13,460 bases of DNA from Pseudomonadota bacterium. Its GTDB lineage: Bacteria; Pseudomonadota; Alphaproteobacteria; Rhizobiales; Xanthobacteraceae. The position numbers were made by a program, and so were the translations under genes. The notes below the pieces were generated by a model, which saw only the letters and a program-made list of their open reading frames with translations, did not search any database and was not told the DNA's origin. The stretch spans positions 1-13,460 of the forward strand of contig JAEZFA010000304.1 of NCBI GenBank assembly GCA_023417665.1. The letters are read 5' to 3'. This document shows, one piece after another, positions 1 to 8,862 of the stretch; the stretch's first letter is position 1, and each line of letters starts with the position of its first letter.

Positions 1-2
1 GG

Positions 3-410
3 ATGAAATCGCGTGAAACCCTCATTCGCCTGAAACGCTTCCAGGTCGACGAAAAGCGTCGCCAGGTCGCCCAGATCGAGGCGATGGTTGCAGAATTCGA
101 ACGCATGGCCACCGACCTCGAACGTGAGATCACGATCGAGCAGGACCGTGCCGGCATCAATGACCCCGGGCACTTCGCTTATCCGACCTATGCCAAGGCC
201 GCGATCCAGCGCCGGGACAATCTCAAGCGCTCCGCCGCCGAGTTGCAGGGCCAGCTTGAGGAAGCCCGGGCACAGCTCGCGGACGCATTCGAGGAACTGA
301 AGAAAGTCGAGATCCTCGAGGAGCGCGATGCGGTCCGTGGCCGCGGCGTCGAAGCCGCCCGCGAGCAGGCCGAACTCGACCGCATCGGCGCGCAGCGCAT
401 CCGCGTCTGA
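3..410 (+). CDS. fliJ: Flagellar export protein FliJ
   Basis: 135-residue, highly charged, almost wholly helical protein of the length expected for FliJ. FliJ is a small coiled-coil protein of the flagellar type III export ATPase complex; it sits in the FliI ring like a rotor shaft and contacts the FlhA cytosolic domain, helping couple export to the proton gradient. The N-terminus (MKSRETLIRLKRFQVDEKRR) looks like alphaproteobacterial FliJ, and the rest is rich in E, R, A and Q with heptad-like spacing and no membrane segment. The ATG lies 2 bases from the window edge, so its ribosome-binding site is not visible; this start fits the family N-terminus. fliI usually precedes fliJ in this group and would lie just outside the left edge (inference). 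The gene converges on flhA and is followed by an intrinsic terminator. The protein family is weakly conserved, so the call leans on the N-terminus and context. Confidence 0.85.
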   Translation: MKSRETLIRLKRFQVDEKRRQVAQIEAMVAEFERMATDLEREITIEQDRAGINDPGHFAYPTYAKAAIQRRDNLKRSAAELQGQLEEARAQLADAFEELKKVEILEERDAVRGRGVEAAREQAELDRIGAQRIRV

Positions 411-423
411 GTTTGCGATCCAA

Positions 424-469
424 GAGATAGGGCCGCCGCAGTGTCACGCTACGGCGGCCGTCTCTTTTT
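424..469 (+). terminator. Intrinsic terminator after fliJ
   Basis: GGCCGCCG (431-438) pairs perfectly with CGGCGGCC (452-459). An outer GAGA (424-427) can pair with TCTC (461-464), and TTTTT follows at 465-469. It starts 13 bases after the fliJ stop, as expected for a rho-independent terminator. In the opposite direction there is no good T-tract, so it probably serves mainly fliJ. Confidence 0.8.
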
Positions 470-498
470 CCGTTGCTCTGTTTGCGCGAGGGGCCGCG

Positions 499-2607
499 CT
501 ACACGCTTCCCACGTTTTTCAGCCGCACGCGCGGATGAATTTCGGCCTGCGACATGACCGCGGTCTGCGGACGGAAGCGATCCACGATCTGGCGCACGAA
601 GGGGCGGGCGGCGGCGGAGGTCAGCAGCACAGGCGCTTCGTTCTGGCGCGCGGCCTGCTCGAAGCGTTCGCGAACCTCGTTGACGAATTCCGACAGTTTC
701 GAGGGCTGCATCGCGAGCGATTTCTCCTCGCCGTTGCCGATGATCGACTCGGCAAAGTTCTGTTCCCACTTCGGCGAGAGTGAGACGAGCGGGAGATAGC
801 CGTTCCCGGAAGTATGCTGCGCGCAGATCTGCCGCGAGAGGCGCACGCGGACCTGCTCGACGATCTGGGGCGCACTGCGCGAATGCGGCACGGCTTCGGC
901 GATGCCCTCGAGGATGGTGCCGAGATCGCGGATCGAGATGCGCTCGGAAAGCAGAAGCTGCAGCACGCGCTGGATGCCGGACGTCGTGATCTGCGACGGC
1001 ACGATGTCTTTGAGCAATTCGGCCTGTTCTTTCGGAAGCTCCTTCAGGAGCTTCTGCACTTCCGCGTAGGAGAGCAGGTCCGCCATGTTGGCTTTCAGCA
1101 CCTCGGCAAGATGCGTGGACATGACGGTCGCGGCATCGACCACGGTATAGCCGCGCAGGCTCGCTTCCTCGCGGAGCGACTCGTCGACCCACGTCGCCGG
1201 CAGGCCGAAGGTGGGCTCGGTAGTGTGGTGGCCGGCGAGATTCACCTGGCCGCCCGCCGGATCCATGACCATGTGGCTGCCCGGGTAGACGCGGCCCGAG
1301 CCGGCATCCACTTCCTTGAGCTTGATGGTGTACGCGTTCGATTCCATCTGCACGTTGTCGAGGAGGCGCACCGACGGCATCACGAAGCCCATTTCGCTTG
1401 CGATCTGGCGGCGCAGCGCCTTGATCTGCTCGGTCAGGCGATCGGTGCCGTCCGGCGCATTCACGAGCGGCAGCAGCGCATAGCCGATCTCGATCTTGAG
1501 ATCGTCGATCCGGAGCGCATTCGAGATCGGCTCTTCTTGCGGCAGCGAGGGTTCCTTGGTCACAACCCTTGCCGCGTCGGCGATGGCCTGCGCCTTCTTT
1601 CTTCGGGTGGCAACGAAAGCGATAGTCCCGGCACCGGCGCCGAGCGCCAGAAACGGCAGCATCGGCACGCCCGGCAGCAGCGAAAGCACGATCATGACGC
1701 CCGACGACATGCCGAGCGCCTTCGGGTAGTTCGAAAGCTGCTTCATCAGTGCCTTGTCGGCAGCACCCGAGACGCCGGCCTTGGAGACGAGGAGGCCCGC
1801 CGCGGTGGAGACGATCAGCGCGGGAATTTGCGTGACGAGGCCGTCACCGACCGTCAGCAGCGTATAGACCTGACCGGCCTTGCCGAAGGTCAGGCCCTGC
1901 TGCGCCATGCCGATGATGATGCCGCCGATGATGTTGATGAAAACGATCAGCAGGCCCGCGATCGCGTCGCCGCGCACGAACTTCGAGGCGCCGTCCATCG
2001 CGCCGTAGAAGGAGCTTTCGTCCTCGAGGTCCTTGCGGCGCTTGCGGGCGGTATCCTCGTCGATCAGGCCGGCGGAAAGATCGGCGTCGATCGCCATCTG
2101 CTTGCCCGGCATGGCGTCGAGGGTGAAGCGGGCGGCGACTTCCGCGATGCGGCCCGAGCCCTTGGTGATGACCACGAAGTTCACGATCACGAGGATCGAG
2201 AACACGATGATGCCGATCACGAAATTGCCGCCCATCACGAAGTTGCCGAAGGCCTCGATGACGTGACCGGCGGCCGAGGTACCCTGATGGCCATGGGTGA
2301 GAATCAGGCGGGTCGAGGCGAGGTTCAGCGCCAGCCGGAACATGGTCGCGATCAGGAGCACGGTCGGGAAGGCTGAAAATTCCAGCGGGCCCTGAATGAA
2401 AAGGGCGGTCATCAGAATCAGCACCGAGAGGATGATCGAGACCGCGAGCAGGAGGTCGAGCACCATGGGCGGCAGCGGCATGATCAGCACGACCAGGATG
2501 CCGAGGACCGCGACCGCCAGCATGAGGTCGCCCCGGCGCAGCATGGCGCCGAGCTCGCCCATGGTGGGCATTTTGGGCTTGTAACTGACGACGGCCGAAT
2601 CGGACAT
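499..2607 (-). CDS. flhA: Flagellar biosynthesis protein FlhA
   Basis: 702 residues, the usual length for FlhA, the main export-gate protein of the flagellar type III secretion system in the inner membrane. The N-terminal half (about 30-330) has several hydrophobic helices, including LMLAVAVLGILVVLIMPLPP and a run at about 216-235. The FHIPEP-family signature lies at about 160-182 (RFTLDAMPGKQMAIDADLSA). VRGDAIAG at about 211-218 contains Asp214, matching the acidic residue implicated in proton-driven export in Salmonella FlhA. The C-terminal half (about 360-702) is the cytosolic platform that docks FliJ and chaperone-substrate complexes. The ATG start at 2607 is preceded by GGAAG at good spacing. 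flhA stands apart from the fliF operon, separated by an oppositely directed gene, and has its own promoter region carrying a CtrA-like site. It is intact and the identification is very secure. Confidence 0.97.
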   Translation of the reverse strand: MSDSAVVSYKPKMPTMGELGAMLRRGDLMLAVAVLGILVVLIMPLPPMVLDLLLAVSIILSVLILMTALFIQGPLEFSAFPTVLLIATMFRLALNLASTRLILTHGHQGTSAAGHVIEAFGNFVMGGNFVIGIIVFSILVIVNFVVITKGSGRIAEVAARFTLDAMPGKQMAIDADLSAGLIDEDTARKRRKDLEDESSFYGAMDGASKFVRGDAIAGLLIVFINIIGGIIIGMAQQGLTFGKAGQVYTLLTVGDGLVTQIPALIVSTAAGLLVSKAGVSGAADKALMKQLSNYPKALGMSSGVMIVLSLLPGVPMLPFLALGAGAGTIAFVATRRKKAQAIADAARVVTKEPSLPQEEPISNALRIDDLKIEIGYALLPLVNAPDGTDRLTEQIKALRRQIASEMGFVMPSVRLLDNVQMESNAYTIKLKEVDAGSGRVYPGSHMVMDPAGGQVNLAGHHTTEPTFGLPATWVDESLREEASLRGYTVVDAATVMSTHLAEVLKANMADLLSYAEVQKLLKELPKEQAELLKDIVPSQITTSGIQRVLQLLLSERISIRDLGTILEGIAEAVPHSRSAPQIVEQVRVRLSRQICAQHTSGNGYLPLVSLSPKWEQNFAESIIGNGEEKSLAMQPSKLSEFVNEVRERFEQAARQNEAPVLLTSAAARPFVRQIVDRFRPQTAVMSQAEIHPRVRLKNVGSV

Positions 2608-2645
2608 GAACTGCTTCCCGCGCCGCTATCCGGGCGCGCTCCCCC

Positions 2646-2686
2646 GGCAAAAATTGCCTGCCTTATGGTTAGCGAAGGGTTAACGC
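2646..2686 (-). promoter_or_regulatory. Candidate CtrA-type promoter of flhA
   Basis: On the minus strand, TTAA-CCCTTCG-CTAAC (2683-2668) matches the CtrA consensus TTAA-N7-TTAAC with one mismatch. The site is near-palindromic: the plus strand reads TTAG-CGAAGGG-TTAAC, also with one mismatch. It is about 61 nt upstream of the flhA ATG. The 41-nt block from 2686 to 2646 is 30/41 identical to a block at the same distance upstream of fliF. CtrA control of early flagellar operons is known in Caulobacter and other alphaproteobacteria; the site assignment here is inferred. Confidence 0.6.
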
Positions 2687-2699
2687 CGGTTAGTTCCCG

Positions 2700-2805
2700 G
2701 CCTCATTCTGAGGAGGCGGGCGGGAGCCCCCGTCTTGAAGGACGGATCTGCCCCCGCTGCATGGTTCGAGACGCGAGCCTTGCGGCTCGCTCCCCGCCAT
2801 GAGGC
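2700..2805. repeat. Inverted pair of REP-like palindromic repeats
   Basis: The block is bounded by GCCTCAT (2700-2706) and its exact reverse complement ATGAGGC (2799-2805). The right unit holds a perfect hairpin, GCGAGCC (2773-2779), loop TTGC, GGCTCGC (2784-2790), next to TTCGAGACGC. The left unit holds a GC-rich imperfect hairpin (about 2717-2732) followed by GTCTTGAAGG. Read from its own end, each unit follows the same plan: CCTCAT, GAG, hairpin, GTCTTGAA or GTCTCGAA. This resembles dispersed intergenic repeats I remember from Bradyrhizobium-like genomes; that resemblance is memory, not a search. The rest of the gap, 2806-2904, shows nothing I can name. Confidence 0.6.
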
Positions 2806-2904
2806 GCAGCGCCGAAGGCGGTCGCTAACGGTAAGTTCAATTCCGGGCCGTTGGCTGTCGTGCAAGTTCTACGAGTTCCTTGGACGAACTACGGAACCTC
2901 GGCC

Positions 2905-3648
2905 ATGTCTCGCATACGCGCACTTCGCTGCGTTATCGCTCTCATCGTCACGATCGCTGCCGCCGCGTCGGCAGAGGCCCACAGCCCGTATTTTACCCGA
3001 ACAGTGACCGCGGTTCTGCCGGGCGGAGAGAAACTCGAACTTCGGCTGCTTCACGGAGACGGTATTTTTGTTGCCGATCCGATCTGGATCGTTGCCGTCG
3101 ATGAAAACGGGAAGCTGCGAGCGCACAGCTTCGATTCGATGCAGATGCATTTCTTTCTCGACATGTCGGGGAACTGGAATGGCTATGACTTTACCCGCAA
3201 CGTCGTATTGACCCTCGACCCCGCCTCGATGATCGATGGCGGTCTTTTTCCCAAGAACCGGGATGAATTGTTGAATCACAACGAGCCGTTCTGGAAAGAA
3301 AATCGAGGTTTTGTCGCGCGCCCGGCAACAGCATTCGAAACGCTCAACGCTTCGGTGCAATACGTTTTCCACTATCGAACCAGTGCAGGATTCTTTTTCC
3401 TGTACGGGGTTGCGCTTGGTGCTCTGTTTTTATGGTCCCGCATATTGAGCACACGGAGGCCTGCCGTCCGGGTAGCGGCCATACTCATCAATTCCGTTCT
3501 TGTTGCCGTATGGAGTTTGCCGGCACTTTACGTCGTGCTGGCCGGGGACCAGCCATTGGCGATTGCGATCTTGGTCACCGCCGCTGGCGTCCTGATGATC
3601 GGGGCCCTCGGAACAATGGCGGGAAGGGGTCGACCCACATTGGCATAA
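2905..3648 (+). CDS. Unrecognised exported protein with three C-terminal membrane helices
   Basis: 247 residues from the ATG at 2905, which has GGAA 8 bases upstream; a TTG 54 bases earlier would add an unlikely extension ahead of the signal peptide. The N-terminus is a typical signal sequence: basic (SRIRALR), hydrophobic (VIALIVTIAAAASA), with cleavage expected near AEA-HSPYF. A soluble region of about 130 residues follows, with many aromatic residues and Asp/Asn (for example FFLDMSGNWNGYDFTRNVVL). The C-terminal third has three hydrophobic stretches, beginning FFFLYGVALGALFLW, VAAILINSVLVAVW and LAIAILVTAAGVLMIG. The likely form is a periplasmic domain anchored in the inner membrane. I recognise no family or catalytic motif and assign no function. 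The gene is transcribed against its flagellar neighbours. Four sampled lines (3181-3420) average about 52% GC, against about 70% in one sampled line of the fliH region, and rare codons such as TTA occur, suggesting later acquisition. Confidence 0.75.
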   Translation: MSRIRALRCVIALIVTIAAAASAEAHSPYFTRTVTAVLPGGEKLELRLLHGDGIFVADPIWIVAVDENGKLRAHSFDSMQMHFFLDMSGNWNGYDFTRNVVLTLDPASMIDGGLFPKNRDELLNHNEPFWKENRGFVARPATAFETLNASVQYVFHYRTSAGFFFLYGVALGALFLWSRILSTRRPAVRVAAILINSVLVAVWSLPALYVVLAGDQPLAIAILVTAAGVLMIGALGTMAGRGRPTLA

Positions 3649-3676
3649 AAAAGGCCGGACATCCTGTCCGGCCTTT
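3647..3676. terminator. Bidirectional intrinsic terminator
   Basis: AAAGGCCGGACA (3650-3661) and TGTCCGGCCTTT (3665-3676) form a perfect 12-bp stem with a TCC loop. On the minus strand the stem is followed by TTTTTT (complement of 3647-3652), a textbook terminator for the fliF-flbD operon 33 bases after the flbD stop. On the plus strand the tail is TTTCTC, weaker but usable for the 2905-3648 gene, whose TAA stop overlaps the A-run. Confidence 0.9.
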
Positions 3677-3709
3677 CTCATTGGCTAGGGGTCGTCAGTC
3701 AGTAAATCA

Positions 3710-5074
<1,365 letters not shown>

Positions 5075-5097
5075 CTGCTTGCTCCGTCCGCCGGCCG

Positions 5098-5448
5098 TCA
5101 GGTCCGGTCGGCTTTGATGATTTCCGTCATGGTCACGCCGAGGCGGTCTTCGACCAGCACGACTTCGCCGCGTGCGACCAGGCGATTGTTCACGAAGATG
5201 TCGATGGCTTCACCGACCTTGCGGTCGAGTTCGAGCATGGTGCCCGGCGCCAGTTTCAGAAGATCGCCGACATCCATGCGCGTGCGGCCGAGCACGGCCG
5301 AGACATGCACCGGCACGTCGAACAGCGCTTCGAGGTCGCCCGCGGTCTTGGTCTGATGCTCGGCCTCCGGCGCGGTCGGGGCTGCATCCGGATTGACCAG
5401 ATCGAGATCGGCGGAGCCGAGATCGGGCAGCGGCGGCTTGTCGCTCAT
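5098..5448 (-). CDS. fliN: Flagellar motor switch protein FliN
   Basis: 116 residues with an acidic, proline-rich tail (1-35) and a SpoA/surface-presentation domain (about 40-113). Typical FliN features are DVPVHVSAVLGRTRM, LLKLAPGTMLELDRK, VNNRLVARGEVVLVED and the ending GVTMTEII. FliN forms the lower rim of the cytoplasmic C-ring with FliM; it takes part in rotor switching and docks the FliH-FliI export ATPase complex. The ATG overlaps the fliH stop (ATGA) and has GGAGAAG upstream within fliH. fliM is absent from this window. Placement between fliH and flbD matches the Caulobacter fliF operon. Confidence 0.95.
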   Translation of the reverse strand: MSDKPPLPDLGSADLDLVNPDAAPTAPEAEHQTKTAGDLEALFDVPVHVSAVLGRTRMDVGDLLKLAPGTMLELDRKVGEAIDIFVNNRLVARGEVVLVEDRLGVTMTEIIKADRT

Positions 5449-6083
5449 GGTTGCTTCTCCGGCACTTTGGGCGCGTCGCTCGACACGCCGAGATAATTTT
5501 CAATGGCCTGCGCGATCCGCGCCTCGATCGCCTGCATGTCGTGGGAGACGCCGCCGTCGGCCCATTCGATCAGGCAGTTGCCGCCTTTGATCGCGGGATC
5601 GGGCAGCACGACGAGGCGGCTTGCGAAGCCGCGCTCCTCGGAAAGTTTTTTCAGCCGCGCGCCGGCGCTTTCGGCCATGTCGGGCGCGACGCGGACCGCG
5701 ACATGCGGCGCGGAGCGGACATGGGCGAGCACGTCGAGCACCAGCGCCTCGATTTCCGCGAGCGGCTGGCGCGCGATCAGGGCCGGGGCAAGCTGGCGGG
5801 CAATCGCCGAGGCGACGTCGATCGCCTCGCGCTCGAGCCGGGTCTCGACGGCGGCGAGCCTTCCGATCACGAGCTTCATGTCGGTCGCGATGCGTTCGAG
5901 CTGCGCGGAGGCGCGCTGCTCGCCTTCCTGCTTGGCGGCCTCGAACCCTTGCCGGAAGGCGATCTTCTCGGCGTCGGCGATGGCCGCGCGGGCATTGCCG
6001 GAGAGGTCGCCGAAGCGGCTGCCGGTGCCGAACTCGACATCGAAGAGATATTTCGCGGGGGTTTTGGCGCTGGTTGCGGTCAT
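5445..6083 (-). CDS. fliH: FliH-like flagellar export regulator (FlbE/FliH)
   Basis: 212 residues. In this operon position the protein is FliH (FlbE in Caulobacter), the partner and negative regulator of the FliI ATPase, which links the ATPase to FliN in the C-ring. The first 30 residues (AKYLFDVEFGT) look like alphaproteobacterial FlbE. Residues about 35-100 are an alanine/glutamate/glutamine-rich helix (AEKIAFRQGFEAAKQEGEQR) likely to form a coiled coil, and the C-terminal part (about 100-200) has the mixed fold seen in FliH/V-ATPase E-subunit relatives, including RVAPDMAES and GGNCLIEWADGGVSHD. Its ATG shares one base with the fliG stop (TGATG), and its stop overlaps the fliN start, so translation is probably coupled. 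FliH sequences diverge strongly; the call rests on motifs plus gene order. Confidence 0.87.
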   Translation of the reverse strand: MTATSAKTPAKYLFDVEFGTGSRFGDLSGNARAAIADAEKIAFRQGFEAAKQEGEQRASAQLERIATDMKLVIGRLAAVETRLEREAIDVASAIARQLAPALIARQPLAEIEALVLDVLAHVRSAPHVAVRVAPDMAESAGARLKKLSEERGFASRLVVLPDPAIKGGNCLIEWADGGVSHDMQAIEARIAQAIENYLGVSSDAPKVPEKQP

Positions 6084-7147
6084 CAGTACACCAGTTCGTC
6101 TTCGGAGTTCGCGCCCTTGACCATGACGATCTCGCCCTTGTCGGCGAGATCTTTCGCGGTCGTGATCAGGAGCGCCTGGGCCTCGTCGACTTCCTTCAGC
6201 CGGACCGGGCCCATGTTCTGGAGGTCATCCAGCATGAGCTTGGCGGCGCGCTGCGACATGTTCTTCAGGAAATATTCGCGCACGGCCTCGGACGCGCCCT
6301 TGAGCGCGATGGTGAGCTTGCCCTTGTCCACTTTGCGCAGAATGGTCTGGATCGCGCCGGAATCGAGCTTCACCAGATCGTCGAAGGTGAACATCAGCGT
6401 CTTGATGCGCTCGGCGGATTCCTTCTCCGTGTTTTCCATGGCGGTGAAGAAGCGCGTCTCGGTCTGGCGGTCGAAATAGTTGAAGATTTCCGCGATCGGC
6501 GCGTAGGGGTCGCGCTTGGAAGTCTGCGAGAGCGTCGACATGAACTCGGTGCGCAGCGTCTGCTCGACGCGCTCGAGCACGTCCTTCTGCACCGAATCCA
6601 TCTTGATCAGGCGGTTGATGACGTCGAGCGCCAGCGTTTCCGGCAGCACCGAGAGCACGCGCGCGGCCTGCTCGGAACGGATCTTCGAAAGCACCACCGC
6701 GATGGTCTGCGGGTATTCGTTCTTCAGGAAGTTCGCGAGCACGTCTTCCTGCACGTTAGAGAGTTTCTCCCACATGTTGCGGCCGGCAGGCCCGCGGATT
6801 TCTTCCATGATGGCGCTGACGCGCTCGGCGGGCAGAAACTGGTTCAGGAGCCGCTCGGTCGCGGAGGTGTTGCCGAGCAGGCCGCCATGTCCGGAAAGCT
6901 GGCCCACGAAATCGACCAGCAGCGTGTCCACCACGTTGGAGTCGATCGAGCCGAGCCGGGCGATGGCGACCGAAAGCTCGCGCACTTCGTCTTCGTCGAG
7001 CAGCTTCCAGACGTGTTCGCCATGCTCCTCGCCGAGCGAGAGCAACAGAATCGCCGCGCGCTCGACGCCGGTCAGGCGGCGGCCGTTGTGAAGCGGCGCC
7101 GGCGTCTTGCCGGGCTTCGTTGCTGCGATGGCGGCGGGAGCGTTCAT
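6083..7147 (-). CDS. fliG: Flagellar motor switch protein FliG
   Basis: 354 residues. FliG sits on the cytoplasmic face of the FliF MS ring and takes torque from the stator. The N-domain (about 25-105: GVERAAILLLSLGEEHGEHV) binds FliF. The middle domain contains LKNEYPQTIAVVLSKI, with EYPQ (144-147) in place of the enterobacterial EHPQ that contacts FliM. The C-domain has MFTFDDLVKLD (252-262) and the charged torque helix (about 298-322: SQRAAKLMLDDLQNMGPVRL, then KEVDEAQ), with the alternating Arg/Lys and Asp/Glu expected of a working rotor. The roughly 20-residue Ala/Pro-rich N-terminal extension is unremarkable. The ATG at 7147 is 7 bases after the fliF stop; the upstream AGG is only a weak ribosome-binding site, suggesting coupling to fliF translation. 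Confidence 0.97.
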   Translation of the reverse strand: MNAPAAIAATKPGKTPAPLHNGRRLTGVERAAILLLSLGEEHGEHVWKLLDEDEVRELSVAIARLGSIDSNVVDTLLVDFVGQLSGHGGLLGNTSATERLLNQFLPAERVSAIMEEIRGPAGRNMWEKLSNVQEDVLANFLKNEYPQTIAVVLSKIRSEQAARVLSVLPETLALDVINRLIKMDSVQKDVLERVEQTLRTEFMSTLSQTSKRDPYAPIAEIFNYFDRQTETRFFTAMENTEKESAERIKTLMFTFDDLVKLDSGAIQTILRKVDKGKLTIALKGASEAVREYFLKNMSQRAAKLMLDDLQNMGPVRLKEVDEAQALLITTAKDLADKGEIVMVKGANSEDELVY

Positions 7148-7154
7148 GGCCTGG

Positions 7155-8852
7155 TCATGCCTGCCGTTCGTTCATCCACTGGCGCAGCACCGAGACGGTT
7201 TCCTGCGGATTGTTCTGCACGAGCTCGCCGACCTTCTGCATCGACTTCTGGTGTGCCTCGCCGAGAATCTGCGCCGACTCGATGAGTCGCGCGGCAGGAT
7301 GGTCGGAGTTGCGCGGCAGGTTCGGCTGCGCGCCGGCGTTCGCGCCGTTGCCCGGCGCAATCGAGGGCGATTGCATGGCGTCGGTCTGACCGGGCGCGGC
7401 GAGCGCCGGAATGCCGGCGGGATTGGGGGCGGCGAGCGCTGCGGTGCGTTCCTCCGGCGTCACCACGCGGCGGACCAGCGGCCGGATGACGAAGAGCAGG
7501 ACCAGCAAGCCGAGAATCAGCATCACGCCGATCTCGACCGAGCGCATGATGTCGTCGGTGGTGAAACGCAGCTTGGAGAGGAAGCCGGTGTCCGCGGTGG
7601 TTTCGGGCACGACCGCGGGTTCGGCAAAGCGCAGGTTCACGACCTCGACCACGTCGCCGCGCTTTTCATTGAAGCCGATCGCGGAACGCACGAGCGCGGT
7701 GATGCGTTGCAGTTCTTCGGGCGTGCGCGGCGCGTAGGCGACTTCGTTGTTATTGCCCTTGGTGTAATTGCCGTCGACCAGCACCGCGACGGAAATGCGC
7801 TTCACGCGGCCGGGCTCCTGCGTTTCGGTGCGGGTCGTGCGCGTGATCTCGTAGTTCACGACCTCTTCGGTCTTGCGGGCGTTGTCGCGCGGTTGCTGGG
7901 GCTGTTGCGGGTTCTGGGTGCGCTGGTTGCCGGGAATTTCGTTGGCGACGGTCACGCCGTCATTGTTCGTCGTGCTGGCCGTGGTCGACTGTTCCTCGCG
8001 GGTCTGCGTCGAGCGCACCACGCGGCTTTCGGGGTCGAACATGTCCTGCGTCTGTTGCACGCGGGTATAGTCGAGCTCGGCGGAAACCGTGACGCGGGCG
8101 CGATTGGCGCCGACCACGCTCGTCACGATCGCGTCGATCTGCTCTTTCAGCTTGCGCTCGTAAGCGGAGTTGCGCTCCTCGATGCCGGTGAGGCCGCTGG
8201 TCGCGTCGCCGGAGCCGTCGGCGAGCAGCGTGCCGCGCTCGTCGACCACGGAGATGCGCTCGGTCTTCAGGCCGCGCACCGCAGAGGCGACGAGGTGACG
8301 GATGGCGCGGACCTGCGACATTTCCAGCGAGCCGCGAACCTGCAGCACGATGGAAGCCGAAGGCTCCTGCCGGTCGCGCGTGAAAAGCTGCCGCTCGGGA
8401 ATCACGAGATGCACGCGGGCCGCCGCGATGCGGTCGATCGAGCGGATGGTGCGGGCGAGTTCGCCTTCCAGCGCGCGGACGTGATTGACGTTCTGGACGA
8501 AGGACGTGGTGCCGAGCGTGTCGGTGCGGTCGAAGATTTCGTAGCCCACCGAACCGCCGCGGGGCAGGCCGGTTTCCGCAAGCCGCATGCGGGTGCGGGC
8601 CACCTTGTCCTTCGGGATCATGATGGTCGCGCCGTCGTTGCGGATTTCGTAGGGGATGGTCTGTGTCTCGAGCTCGCGCACGATGCGCGCGGAATCGTCG
8701 AGCGTCAGTTCCGTGAACAGCGGGGCCATGACCGGCGCGGTGTAGCGGCCGATCACGAAGATGAAGAAGAACACGAGGGCTGCGGCAACGGCGCCCATGG
8801 CGGCAAGCCTTGCGGCGCCCAGGGTGCGGACGAACTCGGTAATGCCGTTCAC
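7155..8852 (-). CDS. fliF: Flagellar MS-ring protein FliF
   Basis: 565 residues from the GTG at 8852. FliF forms the membrane-supramembrane ring on which the basal body is built. The first membrane helix is at about 13-36 (RLAAMGAVAAALVFFFIFVI). The periplasmic YscJ/FliF ring-building region follows (about 40-215: PLFTELTLDDSARIVRELET, LPRGGSVGYEIFD, ARVHLVIPERQLF). A second FliF domain runs to about 430, with a Gln/Pro/Asn-rich linker (RTQNPQQPQQPRD). The second helix is at about 436-456 (EIGVMLILGLLVLLFVI). The cytoplasmic tail ends in NPQETVSVLRQWMNE, the FliG-binding helix. A GTG 18 bases upstream (8870) is in frame, but it lies in a hairpin stem and lacks a Shine-Dalgarno. The GTG at 8852 has GGGGAG at ideal spacing and gives the family N-terminus (NGITEFVRTLGAARLAAM). 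First gene of the operon. Confidence 0.96.
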   Translation of the reverse strand: MNGITEFVRTLGAARLAAMGAVAAALVFFFIFVIGRYTAPVMAPLFTELTLDDSARIVRELETQTIPYEIRNDGATIMIPKDKVARTRMRLAETGLPRGGSVGYEIFDRTDTLGTTSFVQNVNHVRALEGELARTIRSIDRIAAARVHLVIPERQLFTRDRQEPSASIVLQVRGSLEMSQVRAIRHLVASAVRGLKTERISVVDERGTLLADGSGDATSGLTGIEERNSAYERKLKEQIDAIVTSVVGANRARVTVSAELDYTRVQQTQDMFDPESRVVRSTQTREEQSTTASTTNNDGVTVANEIPGNQRTQNPQQPQQPRDNARKTEEVVNYEITRTTRTETQEPGRVKRISVAVLVDGNYTKGNNNEVAYAPRTPEELQRITALVRSAIGFNEKRGDVVEVVNLRFAEPAVVPETTADTGFLSKLRFTTDDIMRSVEIGVMLILGLLVLLFVIRPLVRRVVTPEERTAALAAPNPAGIPALAAPGQTDAMQSPSIAPGNGANAGAQPNLPRNSDHPAARLIESAQILGEAHQKSMQKVGELVQNNPQETVSVLRQWMNERQA

Positions 8853-8862
8853 GGAACTCTCC

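Noticed and set aside
814..2376. 520-codon open frame on the plus strand opposite flhA
   Set aside because: Composition (His/Asp/Arg-rich, no domains) is that of an antisense shadow in high-GC DNA, and flhA on the other strand is a clear full-length gene.
2680..2865. 61-codon minus-strand frame upstream of flhA
   Set aside because: It is largely the translation of the REP-like repeat block; such repeats often yield spurious short ORFs.
2852..2868. Possible sigma54 promoter (TTGGCTGTCGTGCAAG) before the orphan gene
   Set aside because: The GG and GC elements are too close; the required GG-N10-GC spacing is not met.
5621..7285. 554-codon open frame opposite fliH and fliG
   Set aside because: Arg/His-rich low-complexity translation covering two well-supported genes on the other strand.
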